Of a stretch of DNA of 64,000 nucleotides, positions 8,609-16,612 are shown in pieces (the stretch's first letter is position 1; each line of letters starts with the position of its first letter). The DNA lies in NCBI RefSeq assembly GCF_013410405.1, contig NZ_JACCFK010000002.1, positions 496,001 to 560,000 of the forward strand, in the 5' to 3' direction. Under the pieces are notes generated by a model that saw only the letters and a list, made by a program, of their open reading frames with translations, had not been told where the DNA came from and did no database searches. The position numbers were made by a program, and so were the translations under genes. The DNA is from Amycolatopsis endophytica (lineage in GTDB: Bacteria; Actinomycetota; Actinomycetes; Mycobacteriales; Pseudonocardiaceae).

Positions 8609-9151
8609 GGCGACGCTGCCTTTCGGGTGTCCGGTGGTGGGCGGGGTTCACGCCGCACCGGCGCGCGCCGGTGCGGCAGGGGTTCGTCGAGGAGGCGAGC
8701 TCGTTGTCGGCTGGCTCGCCGTCGCTGAGGGGACCGCCGAAGCGCAGGCCGCGCGCGGTGGTCGTGCTGAGGTCCTGAGCACCGAGTGCCGCGATCACCC
8801 GGCGCGAGCCGGCGCCCGGATCGAGCGACAGGTTCACGGTCCGGGGATCGGCGCCGATGCGGGCCACCCGGTCACGCCGGGCCGCCCGGTACCGCACTCC
8901 CGGCTCGCCGGAGCAACGGGACGAACGGGGGGTGGGTGACATCCTGGCGCATCAGGCTCGCGCGGTACGAGCGCCGGGAACGGTGGACGGCGCACCACGA
9001 ACCGGCACACCGTCCACAGTGGTCAGATCGTGCACGGAGGTGACCGTCTCCGCATGCCCCCGGCCGATCCGGCCGAGACCGCCGGGTCCTGCGAGGCAGG
9101 CGCGGGCACGGTGGCGTTCTCCGGGACGTCGAGTACGTGCAGCGTGGTCAT
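8609..9151 (-). pseudogene. Probable decayed coding region, family not recognised
   Basis: No intact gene fits this 540-base gap. On the minus strand an ATG at 9151 overlaps the VOC stop (ATGA), as if a coupled gene began there; it reads MTTLHVLDVPENATVPAPAS and then meets a stop within 45 codons. Coding-like sequence continues in a second frame (VHDLTTVDGVPV) and then a third. I therefore read it as a frameshifted or internally deleted remnant between the VOC and transporter genes. No family could be named, so ordinary non-coding DNA remains possible. Confidence 0.4.
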
Positions 9152-9633
9152 GCGTAGCTGCCGTGCGGCTGCGCGGCCTCCCACGCGGCGGCACGTTCGA
9201 CGATCAGTTCCGCCTTGCGCGCCAACAGCTTCGCGAACGTCGGCTCGGCACCCGCGACCACGTCGAGCAGCGCGTCGATGGTCACGATGGCGTCGAGGTC
9301 CTCCCGCGGGGTGACCGGCCGCATGGCCCGCGTCAGCTCGGCCATGCGGCCGTTCGGGTCATGGGTGTCGATCGACTCGATGGTCTCGTGCTGCACCTGC
9401 ATTTCCACCGGCCACTGACTGCTGGAGAAGAACGCGATCCGGTCGTCGTTGCCGATGTCGAAGAAGAAGTGGAGGAAATCCGGGTGATCCTCAGGCCCCC
9501 ACCCGGCCGCGCAGATGGAATGCACCACCGGAGACCCGAGGACGTCGCGGTAGAAGCGCACGGTCGCCGCGGGGTCGAAGGACGGAAATGCGGCGTGATC
9601 GACACCCTGCACCCGGTGATCGAGCTCAGTCAT
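9148..9633 (-). CDS. VOC-superfamily (glyoxalase/dioxygenase-like) protein
   Basis: A 161-residue protein. The first 70 residues have the VOC beta-alpha-beta pattern: VDHAAF with a possible metal histidine, ATVRFYRDVLG helix and FHFF-like strand before DDRIAFF. The second half is helical (AELTRAMRP, LDAIVTIDALLDVVAG) and does not form a second VOC module, so the protein is either a single-module VOC enzyme with a helical tail or a truncated one. It is preceded by a good promoter and follows a terminator after the TetR gene. It may act on a ring-cleavage or glyoxal-type metabolite; the role is not determined. Confidence 0.7.
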   Translation of the reverse strand: MTELDHRVQGVDHAAFPSFDPAATVRFYRDVLGSPVVHSICAAGWGPEDHPDFLHFFFDIGNDDRIAFFSSSQWPVEMQVQHETIESIDTHDPNGRMAELTRAMRPVTPREDLDAIVTIDALLDVVAGAEPTFAKLLARKAELIVERAAAWEAAQPHGSYA

Positions 9634-9675
9634 CAGGAACCTCCCGCGATGGGACGACTCGGCTTCCGAACCTCG

Positions 9676-9704
9676 ACGCTAGCCACGTTCAACTTCTTCG
9701 TCAA
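9676..9704 (-). promoter_or_regulatory. Sigma-70-like promoter for the VOC gene
   Basis: Read on the minus strand, TTGACG (9699-9704) and TAGCGT (9676-9681) are separated by exactly 17 bases. The block ends about 40 bases before the VOC start at 9633, in one of the few AT-richer stretches nearby. Confidence 0.5.
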
Positions 9705-9744
9705 TAGTTCTACACATACGACAGCACGGTGGAGCCGGCGCACG

Positions 9745-9779
9745 ACAACGGCCCTGGACCGTGGGTCCAGGGCCGTTGT
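9745..9779 (-). terminator. Strong stem-loop terminator after TetR gene
   Basis: ACAACGGCCCTGGACC (9745-9760) and its perfect reverse complement (9764-9779) form a 16-bp stem with a 3-base loop, starting 10 bases beyond the TetR stop at 9790. There is no long T-run, as is usual in high-GC actinomycetes. It separates the ligase/TetR transcript from the VOC gene. Confidence 0.8.
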
Positions 9780-9789
9780 GCGTCCGCGC

Positions 9790-10566
9790 TCAGCCGCCGA
9801 TGATCCGTTCCAGGAACTCGAGATCCTCGCGCAGCAACGCGATCGCCGCTGTCGGCCCCGCCTCCTCCGGGACGCGGTGCCCCTGACGGGCCACCGCGGC
9901 GACGGCCATGTCGGCGAGCTGCTCCGCGACGGACTCGGGGGTCTGCCGGGCGTCCGCGTGGAACCACCAGGCGACCCAGTTGAACATGCCGATCACGCCG
10001 AGCGCGGCGACCCGCGCGTCGAGGGGCCGGAACTGCCCCGAGCGTATGCCTTCGTCGACGACCTTCGTCAGCTCGTCGAGCACGGCCCGCCTACCGCGCT
10101 CGTGGGCACGCGAGAGCTCAGCAGGCAGTTCGGCCTCGGAACGGATGATCAACCGGAACCGCGCGGGGTGGCTCGTCTGGCGGGCCACGAGCGCACGGGC
10201 GATGGCCCTGAGCTTGCCCTTGGCGTCGAGATCGCCTCGCGCGTTGATGTCCCGCAGCTGCGCGGCCGGGGCCGCGGTGATCTCCGTGACCAGCTTGGCC
10301 AGCAGCTCGTCCTTGCTCTTGACGTAGTAGTACAGCGCGGGCCGGGTCAGGCCGACCGCCTCGGCGATGTCCTGCAGGTTCGTACCGGCGAAGCCCCGTT
10401 CGGCGAACAGCTGCGTCGCATGTTCGTAGATCTCGTTCTCCACCAGCTCCCGGCGGGTGGACGCGCGGGCGTTGCCACCCGAGGCCTGGTCGCCGGAACG
10501 CCGCCGGCGGCTGCTGCGCGGCGGGGTGTCATCCGTGGCGCCCTTGCGGGACGATGCGGAGCTCAT
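9790..10566 (-). CDS. TetR-family repressor
   Basis: A 258-residue TetR protein with an unusually long basic/serine-rich N-terminal tail of about 45 residues before the HTH (ENEIYEHATQLFAERG, then LQDIAEAVGLTRPALYYYVKSK). The recognition-helix pattern RPALYYYVKSK and the later MFNWVAWWF stretch are typical of the TetR group that controls acyl-CoA or aromatic catabolism (KstR2/PaaR-like group). ATG 10566 was chosen over a longer GTG frame, which runs into the decayed gene upstream. Same strand as the AMP ligase, so probably the local regulator of that operon. Confidence 0.87.
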   Translation of the reverse strand: MSSASSRKGATDDTPPRSSRRRRSGDQASGGNARASTRRELVENEIYEHATQLFAERGFAGTNLQDIAEAVGLTRPALYYYVKSKDELLAKLVTEITAAPAAQLRDINARGDLDAKGKLRAIARALVARQTSHPARFRLIIRSEAELPAELSRAHERGRRAVLDELTKVVDEGIRSGQFRPLDARVAALGVIGMFNWVAWWFHADARQTPESVAEQLADMAVAAVARQGHRVPEEAGPTAAIALLREDLEFLERIIGG

Positions 10567-10835
10567 GGCCGCCGATCGTAATGTGCGACGACTCCGGTGC
10601 GGCAGGCGCGACACCACCAGGGACACGAACGGTTCATCCCGGCTTCCTCGCGGCGGCCGCACGCGTGCGGCGTCCGCCCGCCGGGCCGGAACGGCGCGCA
10701 ACGCCCCGACGAGCGCATCCGGCCGGCGTGGAAGGAGAACTCCGCTGCGGGGTGCCGCGCGAGCAATGCGGGCAGCTCGGTCTCGACGGTGGCGTTCGAA
10801 CCGGGAACGACCAGCGCGATCCGGTTGTGGCTCAC
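10563..10835 (-). pseudogene. Stump of an Asp/Glu racemase / maleate isomerase-like gene
   Basis: A GTG at 10835 overlaps the ligase stop (GTGA) and starts SHNRIALVVPGSNATVETEL, followed by LPALLARHP and FSFHAGRMR. This is the N-terminus of the maleate cis-trans isomerase / arylmalonate decarboxylase-like Asp/Glu racemase superfamily, which should be about 240 residues. After about 40 residues the frame turns into cysteine/tryptophan-rich nonsense and stops at the TetR start. The expected continuation is only faintly visible in another frame, so it is a truncated and frameshifted remnant. Confidence 0.7.
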
Positions 10836-12505
10836 CCGGCCTCCTCGTGGTGCTCGGCGTGGAGCTTCGCGGCGACGTCCGAGCGCAACTGTTTCTTGTT
10901 GATCTTTCCCACCAGTGTCGTCGGGAGTTCGTCGAGCCATTCCAGGCGTTCGGGCCACTTGAACTTCGCGACGCCGAGCCGGATGAGGTGCTGCCGCACG
11001 TCGTCCAGCGTCATCCGCTCGCCGTCGGCGACAAGGTAGGCACAGGTGCGCTCGCCGAGTCTGCCGTCGGGCATGGCGACGACCGCCGCGGCCGCGATCG
11101 CGGGGTGTTTCAGCAGCAGAAGCTCGACCTCTTCGGCGTTGATCTTCTCGCCGCCGCGGTTGATCACATCCTTGATCCGCCCCTCGATGGACAGGTAACG
11201 CCCGCCCTCGATGAGCGTGATGCTGGCGAGATCACCCGTGCGGTACAGCCCGTCCGCGGTGAACGCCGTGGCGTTGTGGTCGGCGGCGTCGAAGTAGCCG
11301 CGCAGCGTGTAGGGACCAGTGCAGCACAACTCGCCGACGGAGCCGTCGGGCAGTTCCCGTTCCGTGCCCGGCTCCAGGATCCGGACCTCGTCCAACGGCG
11401 ACAGCGCGGTGCCCACCGTGCTGAGGCGTGCCTCGCGGGGTGTGCCGGGCCGGGTCACGGCGAAGAGCCCCTCGCCCATACCGAACAGCTGTCCCGACCA
11501 CAGGCCGAGGTCCTCGAGCTTCTGGAACAGCGACGGCGGCACCTTCGCCCCCGAGAGCACGACGGTGCGCAACGACGACGCCAGCGTGGCGAAGGCCGGC
11601 TCCTCGACGGCCCGGTAGTGGCCGTGGCCGAGCAGGATGTCGGTGACCTTCTCCTCGGCCAGCAGCGGCAGCGCCTCGGTGAGATCGGGATTGGTCAGCA
11701 CCAGTGCCCCGCCGACGCTGTGCGGACCGTGGACACCACAGACGACGCCCGCGTTGTGGATGATCGGAACGAGATGCGCGTTGCGGGTCGTGTGATCCCA
11801 GCCCCACGCGCGGGCGTAGGCGACAGCGTTGTACCAGTACTCGGCGTGCAGCCGCGGGATGATCTTCGGGACTCCGGTGGTGCCGCCGGAGAGCTGGAAC
11901 ACCGCGATGGCGTCGGGGTCGATGTCACGCTGGATCCGCTCCACCGTCTCGCGTGCCAGAGCGGGATCGACACCGTCGCCGAGGTCGTCGATCCGGGGAG
12001 CCTCCGCCGAACCCTCGCCACCGAGTACCAGCACCTGCCGCAGGCTCGGATGCCCCCGGGCCTGGTCGTGTGCGAACCCGACGAGGTCGAATTTGGTACC
12101 GGCGTCGACCAGATGCGCCACCGCCTGGGCCCTGCGACTGATCCCGCCGATCTCGTGGGCGCGATGGGAGGCCAACGTGCACACCGGGACGAGCCCGGCC
12201 TTGAGCACGCCGTACCACGCGAGCACGCTCTCGAGCCGGTTGGTGATCTGGAACAGCACCGGATCGCCAGCGACGAGGCCGAGCCCGGCCAAGCCCGCGG
12301 CGATCTGGTCGCTGCGCACGTCGAGCTCGCGATAGGTCAGCCTGCCCTCGGCGGTGACGACGGCGTCCCGCTGCGGATGTTGCTCGGCGACGGCGTGGAA
12401 CTCCTGCGCGATGGTGCGCCTGCCCCACATCCCGGCCGCCCGGTAGCGGGCGGCGTCCTCCGGCGCGTACGGCACGGCATGCCGTGCCCGGTCGATCGTC
12501 GTCAT
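10832..12505 (-). CDS. AMP-dependent aryl-acid ligase (salicylate/2,3-dihydroxybenzoate-AMP ligase type)
   Basis: A 557-residue member of the acyl-adenylate-forming family of the EntE/DhbE aryl-AMP ligase group. It would activate a benzoate-type acid with ATP to aryl-AMP, and perhaps transfer it to CoA. Motifs: P-loop A3 LSGGTTGVPK near residue 215, HNAGVVCG-like binding-pocket region near 255, A8 GRIKDVINRGGEKI near 435 with the hinge residue, and the catalytic lysine in LVGKINKKQL near 535. The flanking gene stumps (flavoprotein, maleate-isomerase-like) point to a salicylate- or gentisate-type catabolic route rather than siderophore synthesis; no carrier-protein gene is nearby. Salicylyl-AMP ligases of streptomycetes are the closest functional parallel I can suggest. 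Confidence 0.85.
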   Translation of the reverse strand: MTTIDRARHAVPYAPEDAARYRAAGMWGRRTIAQEFHAVAEQHPQRDAVVTAEGRLTYRELDVRSDQIAAGLAGLGLVAGDPVLFQITNRLESVLAWYGVLKAGLVPVCTLASHRAHEIGGISRRAQAVAHLVDAGTKFDLVGFAHDQARGHPSLRQVLVLGGEGSAEAPRIDDLGDGVDPALARETVERIQRDIDPDAIAVFQLSGGTTGVPKIIPRLHAEYWYNAVAYARAWGWDHTTRNAHLVPIIHNAGVVCGVHGPHSVGGALVLTNPDLTEALPLLAEEKVTDILLGHGHYRAVEEPAFATLASSLRTVVLSGAKVPPSLFQKLEDLGLWSGQLFGMGEGLFAVTRPGTPREARLSTVGTALSPLDEVRILEPGTERELPDGSVGELCCTGPYTLRGYFDAADHNATAFTADGLYRTGDLASITLIEGGRYLSIEGRIKDVINRGGEKINAEEVELLLLKHPAIAAAAVVAMPDGRLGERTCAYLVADGERMTLDDVRQHLIRLGVAKFKWPERLEWLDELPTTLVGKINKKQLRSDVAAKLHAEHHEEAG

Positions 12506-12509
12506 GCGG

Positions 12510-12689
12510 TCAGCTCCTCGTCGTAGGCGATTCGATCGGTGCGGCCCGGTTGCCGATCAGCCGGTGCCCCTGGTGGAGTCCGCTGCCCTGCTCGGTGACT
12601 TCGCGGCACGGGTCGGCGAGTTCGAGCAGCCGGGCGGCGCAGAGGCTGCCCGGCCCGCCTCCCAGCACGGCGATGCGGACGACGCTCAT
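12510..12689 (-). pseudogene. N-terminal stump of a flavin hydroxylase (salicylyl-CoA 5-hydroxylase-like)
   Basis: ATG 12689 starts SVVRIAVLGGGPGSLCAARLL followed by ELADPCREVT, the FAD-binding N-terminus of the anthraniloyl-CoA/salicylyl-CoA monooxygenase group (families beginning RIAVIGGGPGGLY, then ADP and EVTV). About 30 residues in, the pattern is lost and the frame ends at 12510 after 59 residues, where some 500 are expected. The glycine motif even shows a changed residue (GGGPGSL). It is a deletion remnant directly upstream of the intact ligase. Confidence 0.65.
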
Positions 12690-12816
12690 CGGGTGGTGCC
12701 TGCCAGGTCCAGTCGCCCCGGCTCCGCGATGTGGCCGGGATGCCCCGCGGGCACGACCGCCGGGTGCACCGGCGCGCCGGCGCCATCCGCTCGTCCTCAC
12801 CCATGAAGTAGGCCAT
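12686..12816 (-). pseudogene. Short remnant of an unidentified gene with good ribosome site
   Basis: ATG 12816 is preceded by GGAGAGGGAGCC, an excellent ribosome-binding site, and reads MAYFMGEDERMAP. The sequence then continues in another frame as HPAVVPAGHPGHIAEPGRLD and stops at 12686-12688 overlapping the flavoprotein ATG (ATGA). The 131 bases are not a multiple of three, so start and stop are in different frames. It looks like the first gene of the decayed operon reduced to its two ends. The family is not recognised. Confidence 0.45.
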
Positions 12817-13048
12817 GGCTCCCTCTCCGCACCGGGAACTCCGCGCTGCCTGACATGCCCCGCGCCGCGGTTTAACGATCATGTTTATTGTTCGACACCT
12901 AAGACGAGGAGTCAACCCATGGGCCGCGACACCCCGGGTTTGCATACCGGAAAGCCTTTCCGTATATTAGCGGAAGAGCTTTCCGCTTATTCGGCGCGTC
13001 GCGACAGGGCGGCGCGCGTCCCGCGCATCCTCCACCTCGGGAGCACCC
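12817..13048. promoter_or_regulatory. Divergent promoter region with two TetR operators (12948-12962, 12971-12985)
   Basis: CGGAAAGCCTTTCCG at 12948-12962 is a perfect 15-base palindrome. CGGAAGAGCTTTCCG at 12971-12985 is the same with one mismatch. They are 23 bases apart start to start and lie 64-101 bases upstream of the aldo/keto reductase at 13049. A third copy, CGGAAAGGCATTCCG, is at 14795-14809 upstream of the TetR gene at 14115-14708. I infer that this TetR controls both promoters. The stretch 12817-12947 toward the decayed operon shows no further motif. Confidence 0.8.
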
Positions 13049-14080
13049 ATGCAGTACCGGAACCTCGGTCGGACCGGGATCAAGGTCAGCCCCTACGGGC
13101 TCGGCGCGCTCATGTTCGCCACGCAGATGGGCAATGATCCGCAGGACTCGATCCGGATCATCCACCGGGCACTGGACGCCGGTATCAACCTCGTCGACAC
13201 CGCCGACGTGTACGCGGACTCGGAGGAGGTCGTCGCCAAGGCACTGGCCGGACGCCGCGACAACGTCGTGCTGACCACGAAGTTCGGGCTTCCCGATCGC
13301 GGCGGCGTCGACGGGCCGAACCAGCAGGGCGCGTCCCGGCGGTGGATCATGACAGCGGTCGAGAACTCGCTCCGCCGCCTCGGCACCGACTACATCGACG
13401 TGTACCAGCTCCAGCGGCCCGACCCGGACACCGATGTCGAGGAGACGTTGTCAGCGCTGACCGACCTGGTTCGCGCCGGCAAGATCCGCGCGTTCGGCAC
13501 ATCGACCATGCCCGCCTCCGACCTCGTCGAGGCACACGCGGTGGCCGAACAGCGTGGCCTGCAACGGTTCCGCACCGAACAGCCGCCGTACTCGATCCTC
13601 ACTCGCGGCATCGAGCGCGAGGTGCTGCCCGTCGCCCAGCGCTATGGCATGGGCGTGCTCGTCTGGGGACCGCTCGCCCAGGGCATGCTCACCGGGCGGG
13701 TCCGCCGTGGTCAGGACACCGACGTCATCCGCGCACGGTTCCTCACCAGGGCTTTCGGCGACGAGCAGCGCCTCGACGCCGTCGAGAACCTGATCACCCT
13801 CGCCGACGAAGCCGGACTTTCGATGCCTCACCTCGCGATGGCCTTCGCCATCTCGCATCCGGGGGTGACCAGCGCACTGCTCGGCCCCCGCACCATGCAG
13901 CACCTCGACGATCTGCTCGCAGGCTTGGAGACCACGCTGCCGGACGACGTCCTCGACCGCATCGACGAGATCGTCCCGCCCGGCACCGATATCGGTGTGC
14001 TCGACCAGGCATACCTGCCTCCGGCCATCACGACGACCGCACTGCGCCGACGCCCGCCGGCCGAACGCTCCGCCGTCTGA
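13049..14080 (+). CDS. Aldo/keto reductase with catalytic His replaced by Gln
   Basis: A 343-residue AKR of the potassium-channel-beta/YajO-like group, an NADPH-dependent carbonyl reductase fold in the cytoplasm. It begins MQYRNLGRTGIKVSPYGLG. The active-site residues D50, Y55 (DTADVY) and K78 (TTKFG) are present, but the position of the catalytic histidine, normally in an HRPDP context, reads Q122 (YQLQRPDPDTD; codon CAG). The NADP-binding C-terminal segment LLGPRTMQHL is intact. Two TetR operators precede it and its probable repressor follows convergently at 14115. With the His to Gln change its activity may be reduced or altered. Confidence 0.9.
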   Translation: MQYRNLGRTGIKVSPYGLGALMFATQMGNDPQDSIRIIHRALDAGINLVDTADVYADSEEVVAKALAGRRDNVVLTTKFGLPDRGGVDGPNQQGASRRWIMTAVENSLRRLGTDYIDVYQLQRPDPDTDVEETLSALTDLVRAGKIRAFGTSTMPASDLVEAHAVAEQRGLQRFRTEQPPYSILTRGIEREVLPVAQRYGMGVLVWGPLAQGMLTGRVRRGQDTDVIRARFLTRAFGDEQRLDAVENLITLADEAGLSMPHLAMAFAISHPGVTSALLGPRTMQHLDDLLAGLETTLPDDVLDRIDEIVPPGTDIGVLDQAYLPPAITTTALRRRPPAERSAV

Positions 14081-14114
14081 TGCAGACACACCCGGCCGTG
14101 TCGTGCCGGGCACG

Positions 14115-14708
14115 TCAGGACACCTCGGCAGTCGCGTCGGGACCACGCAAGCCGGCCAGGAACACCGAGACCGCGCGCCGGTTGAACTCCTCGTCGGCAT
14201 CCGGCACGCGTTGGCAGAGCAGCGCGACAGCGTAAAGCAGCTCGCGGGCGGTGAGCTCAGCGCGGAGCTCACCTGCCGCGCGCGCGTCCGCGAGCAGACC
14301 GGCGACGCATGGCTCGAGCCGGTCCGTCACGTGGTCGCGGATCCCCGCGACGGCCTCGTCTTCGGACCGCAGCGCCTCCGCCATCCCCCGTTTGGTCGCG
14401 ACGAGATCCACATATCCCTGCACCCAGAGCCGCAGCGCGTCACCCGGGCCGCGGGAGGACGAACGCAACCGCGAAGCCTCGTCCGCGCACGCCTCGATCT
14501 CCTGCTGCAGCACGGCCAGCACCAGGTCGGACCGGCGCGGGAAATGACGGTACAACGTTCCGACCCCGAGTCCGGCGGCGTCGGTGATGTCCTTCGCCGG
14601 AGCATCCACTCCCGACGTGACGAGTACCGACCTGGCCGCGGTCAGCAGGGCGTTGAGATTCCGCTCCGCATCCGCCCTCCGGCGCCGGACGCTCCCGCTT
14701 CCCACCAC
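14115..14708 (-). CDS. TetR-family repressor
   Basis: A 197-residue TetR protein with HTH LLTAARSVLVTSG, then AKDITDAAGLGVGTLYRHFPRR at about residues 20-55. The C-terminal domain resembles the SbtR-type group (LRLWVQGYVDLVATKRGMAEAL). I chose GTG 14708, which is 5 bases after an AGAGGGG ribosome site; GTG 14750 is an upstream alternative. An operator-like palindrome at 14795-14809 in its own promoter matches the two in front of the aldo/keto reductase, so it probably represses itself and that gene. Confidence 0.88.
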   Translation of the reverse strand: MVGSGSVRRRRADAERNLNALLTAARSVLVTSGVDAPAKDITDAAGLGVGTLYRHFPRRSDLVLAVLQQEIEACADEASRLRSSSRGPGDALRLWVQGYVDLVATKRGMAEALRSEDEAVAGIRDHVTDRLEPCVAGLLADARAAGELRAELTARELLYAVALLCQRVPDADEEFNRRAVSVFLAGLRGPDATAEVS

Positions 14709-14794
14709 ACGCACCCCTCTCACAGGTCGATCGCACGAACCCAGGGCCACCGTTCAACGGCGACACCGCACGCAGCTCGCTTGTCCCACTATAA

Positions 14795-14809
14795 CGGAAA
14801 GGCATTCCG
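14795..14809. promoter_or_regulatory. TetR autoregulatory operator
   Basis: CGGAAAGGCATTCCG matches the consensus CGGAA-N5-TTCCG of the two sites at 12948-12962 and 12971-12985. It lies 86 bases upstream of the TetR start at 14708, within an AT-rich ACTATAA stretch. Confidence 0.75.
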
Positions 14810-15009
14810 ATTCTGCTGCCGCGGACAGGAAGGTGCCGGGGGTGGAGTCGACGGCTGGAGAGGCTGCTGTCCTGGTCGCGGCCGACGCCGTCGGCCGCGG
14901 CGCCGCGCTCGTGTCCCCTCCAGGAGATCGCGCTCGACCACGTCCTCGCCGAGCCCGCTGAACGGCCGAGGTCACGGCGATCCGGCGACCCCGGCCGAGC
15001 ACGGACCGA

Positions 15010-15771
15010 TCAGATGACGCCGCCGCGGATCTCCTCGTACAGCCGGGTGGGGTCCTCGGCCAGCGACTTCTTCACGTGCACGCTCCAGTCGTCGGCGAGC
15101 ACCTCGGCGGCGCCCGCCTCGATCCCGTCGAGACCGGCACCGGCGACCTCGGCCGGGTCACCCTTCGGCCCGTCGTAACCGGCGCTGAAGTCGGTGTCGA
15201 CGGCCCCCAGGTGCAGTGCGGTCACCAGTGTGCCCGCGCCGGCGAGCTCCGTGCGCACGCCGTTGGTCAGCGCCCACTGCGCGGCCTTCGCGGCGTGGTA
15301 GCCGTTCGTGCCCGGGTAGGGGTGCCAGGACTGCGCGGACAGCACGTTGAGGATCGCCCCGCCACCGCCCGCCGCGAGCACCGGCGCGAACGCGCGCACC
15401 ACGGCGAGCGTGCCCCAGTAGTTCGTCTCCATCTCCGCGCGGATCTCCGCGAGGTCGGAGGTGACGAGGTCGGTGAACCTGCTGATGCCGGCGTTGTTCA
15501 CCACCAGCGTCACGTCACCCGCGGTCGCGGCCGCCTCCCGGACCGCATCGTCGTCGGTGACATCGAGTCGCAACGGGACGGCGCCGGGCACGTCGACGCT
15601 CTCGGGGTGCCGGGCCGTCGCGTACACCCTGGCGGCGCCGCGTGCCAGCAGCTGCCGTACGAAGTGCCTGCCCAGCCCCCGGTTCGCTCCGGTGACGAGC
15701 GCCACCGCACCCTCGATCGGGCGGCCGGAGGTCGGGACAGGCGGGTTCACATCGGTGTTCGGAGTGCTCAT
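15010..15771 (-). CDS. Short-chain dehydrogenase/reductase (classical SDR)
   Basis: A 253-residue SDR. Motifs: TGANRGLG near residue 37, a second strand YATARHP suggesting NADP, NNAG near 107, the serine in NVLSAQ and the YHAAK catalytic pair near 160. A 20-residue proline-rich leader precedes the Rossmann fold. Start ATG 15771 is preferred over the longer GTG frame because the latter runs through the divergent promoter. The 85-base intergenic region is shared with the MerR regulator at 15857, which probably controls it. Substrate unknown. Confidence 0.9.
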   Translation of the reverse strand: MSTPNTDVNPPVPTSGRPIEGAVALVTGANRGLGRHFVRQLLARGAARVYATARHPESVDVPGAVPLRLDVTDDDAVREAAATAGDVTLVVNNAGISRFTDLVTSDLAEIRAEMETNYWGTLAVVRAFAPVLAAGGGGAILNVLSAQSWHPYPGTNGYHAAKAAQWALTNGVRTELAGAGTLVTALHLGAVDTDFSAGYDGPKGDPAEVAGAGLDGIEAGAAEVLADDWSVHVKKSLAEDPTRLYEEIRGGVI

Positions 15772-15856
15772 ATCGCCTACGCTAAAACCTACCGTTGACG
15801 TGAGATGCAAGTCCCGCGCTCCAGTTCGACGAGAACCCGGCGAGAAACGAGGCCCT

Positions 15857-16273
15857 GTGCGCATCGGCGAGATCGCGCGGCGCTCCGGCGTGAGTGTCCG
15901 CGCACTGCGCTACTACGAGGAGCAGGAACTGATCGTGCCCGGCCGCGGACCCGGTGGACAACGCGAGTACACCGAAGACGCCATCCACCGGGTGCGTGTC
16001 ATCCAGCAGCTCTACGCCGCCGGCCTGCCCAGCCGCCGCATCGCCGAGCTGCTCCCCTGCCTCGACACCGACACCACAACCGACCACCAGCGCGCCATGC
16101 TCCACGCCGAGCGCGACCGCATCAGCGCGAAGATCGAGCAGCTCACCGCCGCGCTCGGCAGGCTCGACGCCGTCATCAAGGCAGCCGACGAGCGCCGAAC
16201 CGCAGCACACCCGACCGCGGGGCCGAGGGCCGCCGAGCACGGCGGTGCCCGGTCAGACGGCGGGACCCAGTAG
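15857..16273 (+). CDS. MerR-family regulator
   Basis: A 138-residue MerR protein. The winged HTH is textbook (MRIGEIARRSGVSVRALRYY, then YTEDAIHRVRVIQQL), followed by a dimerisation helix from about residue 80 and a short, cysteine-poor tail. No metal-binding cysteine pair is visible, so it probably senses an organic compound or stress signal rather than a metal. GTG 15857 gives the canonical N-terminus. Divergent from the SDR at 15010-15771. Its last 21 bases overlap the convergent SCP2 gene. Confidence 0.92.
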   Translation: MRIGEIARRSGVSVRALRYYEEQELIVPGRGPGGQREYTEDAIHRVRVIQQLYAAGLPSRRIAELLPCLDTDTTTDHQRAMLHAERDRISAKIEQLTAALGRLDAVIKAADERRTAAHPTAGPRAAEHGGARSDGGTQ

Positions 16274-16612
16274 CTTGTCGAGCTTGATCGCCAGCTCGAG
16301 CTTGCCCTTGACCTTCACCTTGCCGGTCATGAAAAGGCGGCGAGCACTGGCACGTCCCTCCACGATGGACAGAAACCGCTCTTCGTCGGTGACGACCTTC
16401 GCGTCGTAGCCGCCGGCCTCGCCCGCGATCACGGAGGACCCACCGGCGGAGATGGTGACCGTCCAGGTTCCGGCGCCGGCGATCTCGAAGCAGACGACGC
16501 CGGTGGTGCCACCGATCCGTTCGGCGGTGACCTCCTCGTCCACCACGGCGAAGAAGTCCCGCGCCGTGGTGAACCTGGCCTCGCCCTTGCCGCTCGTGCT
16601 CTGGCCGCTCAT
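16253..16612 (-). CDS. SCP2 sterol-transfer-domain protein
   Basis: A 119-residue single-domain SCP2-like protein: FEIAGAGTWTVTI and GGSSVIAGEAGGYDAKVVTDEERF strands followed by the typical LFMTGKVKVKGKLELAIKL ending. Such proteins carry hydrophobic ligands such as fatty acyl-CoA or sterols. Its start overlaps the stop of the upstream carboxymuconolactone-decarboxylase-like gene (ATGA), so they are coupled and probably handle the same hydrophobic or ring-derived substrate. Confidence 0.88.
   Translation of the reverse strand: MSGQSTSGKGEARFTTARDFFAVVDEEVTAERIGGTTGVVCFEIAGAGTWTVTISAGGSSVIAGEAGGYDAKVVTDEERFLSIVEGRASARRLFMTGKVKVKGKLELAIKLDKLLGPAV

Noticed and set aside
7293..8942. 549-codon minus-strand frame overlapping the transporter
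   Set aside because: It is out of frame with the MFS gene, arginine-rich and without family patterns. At most its first 110 codons belong to decayed sequence.
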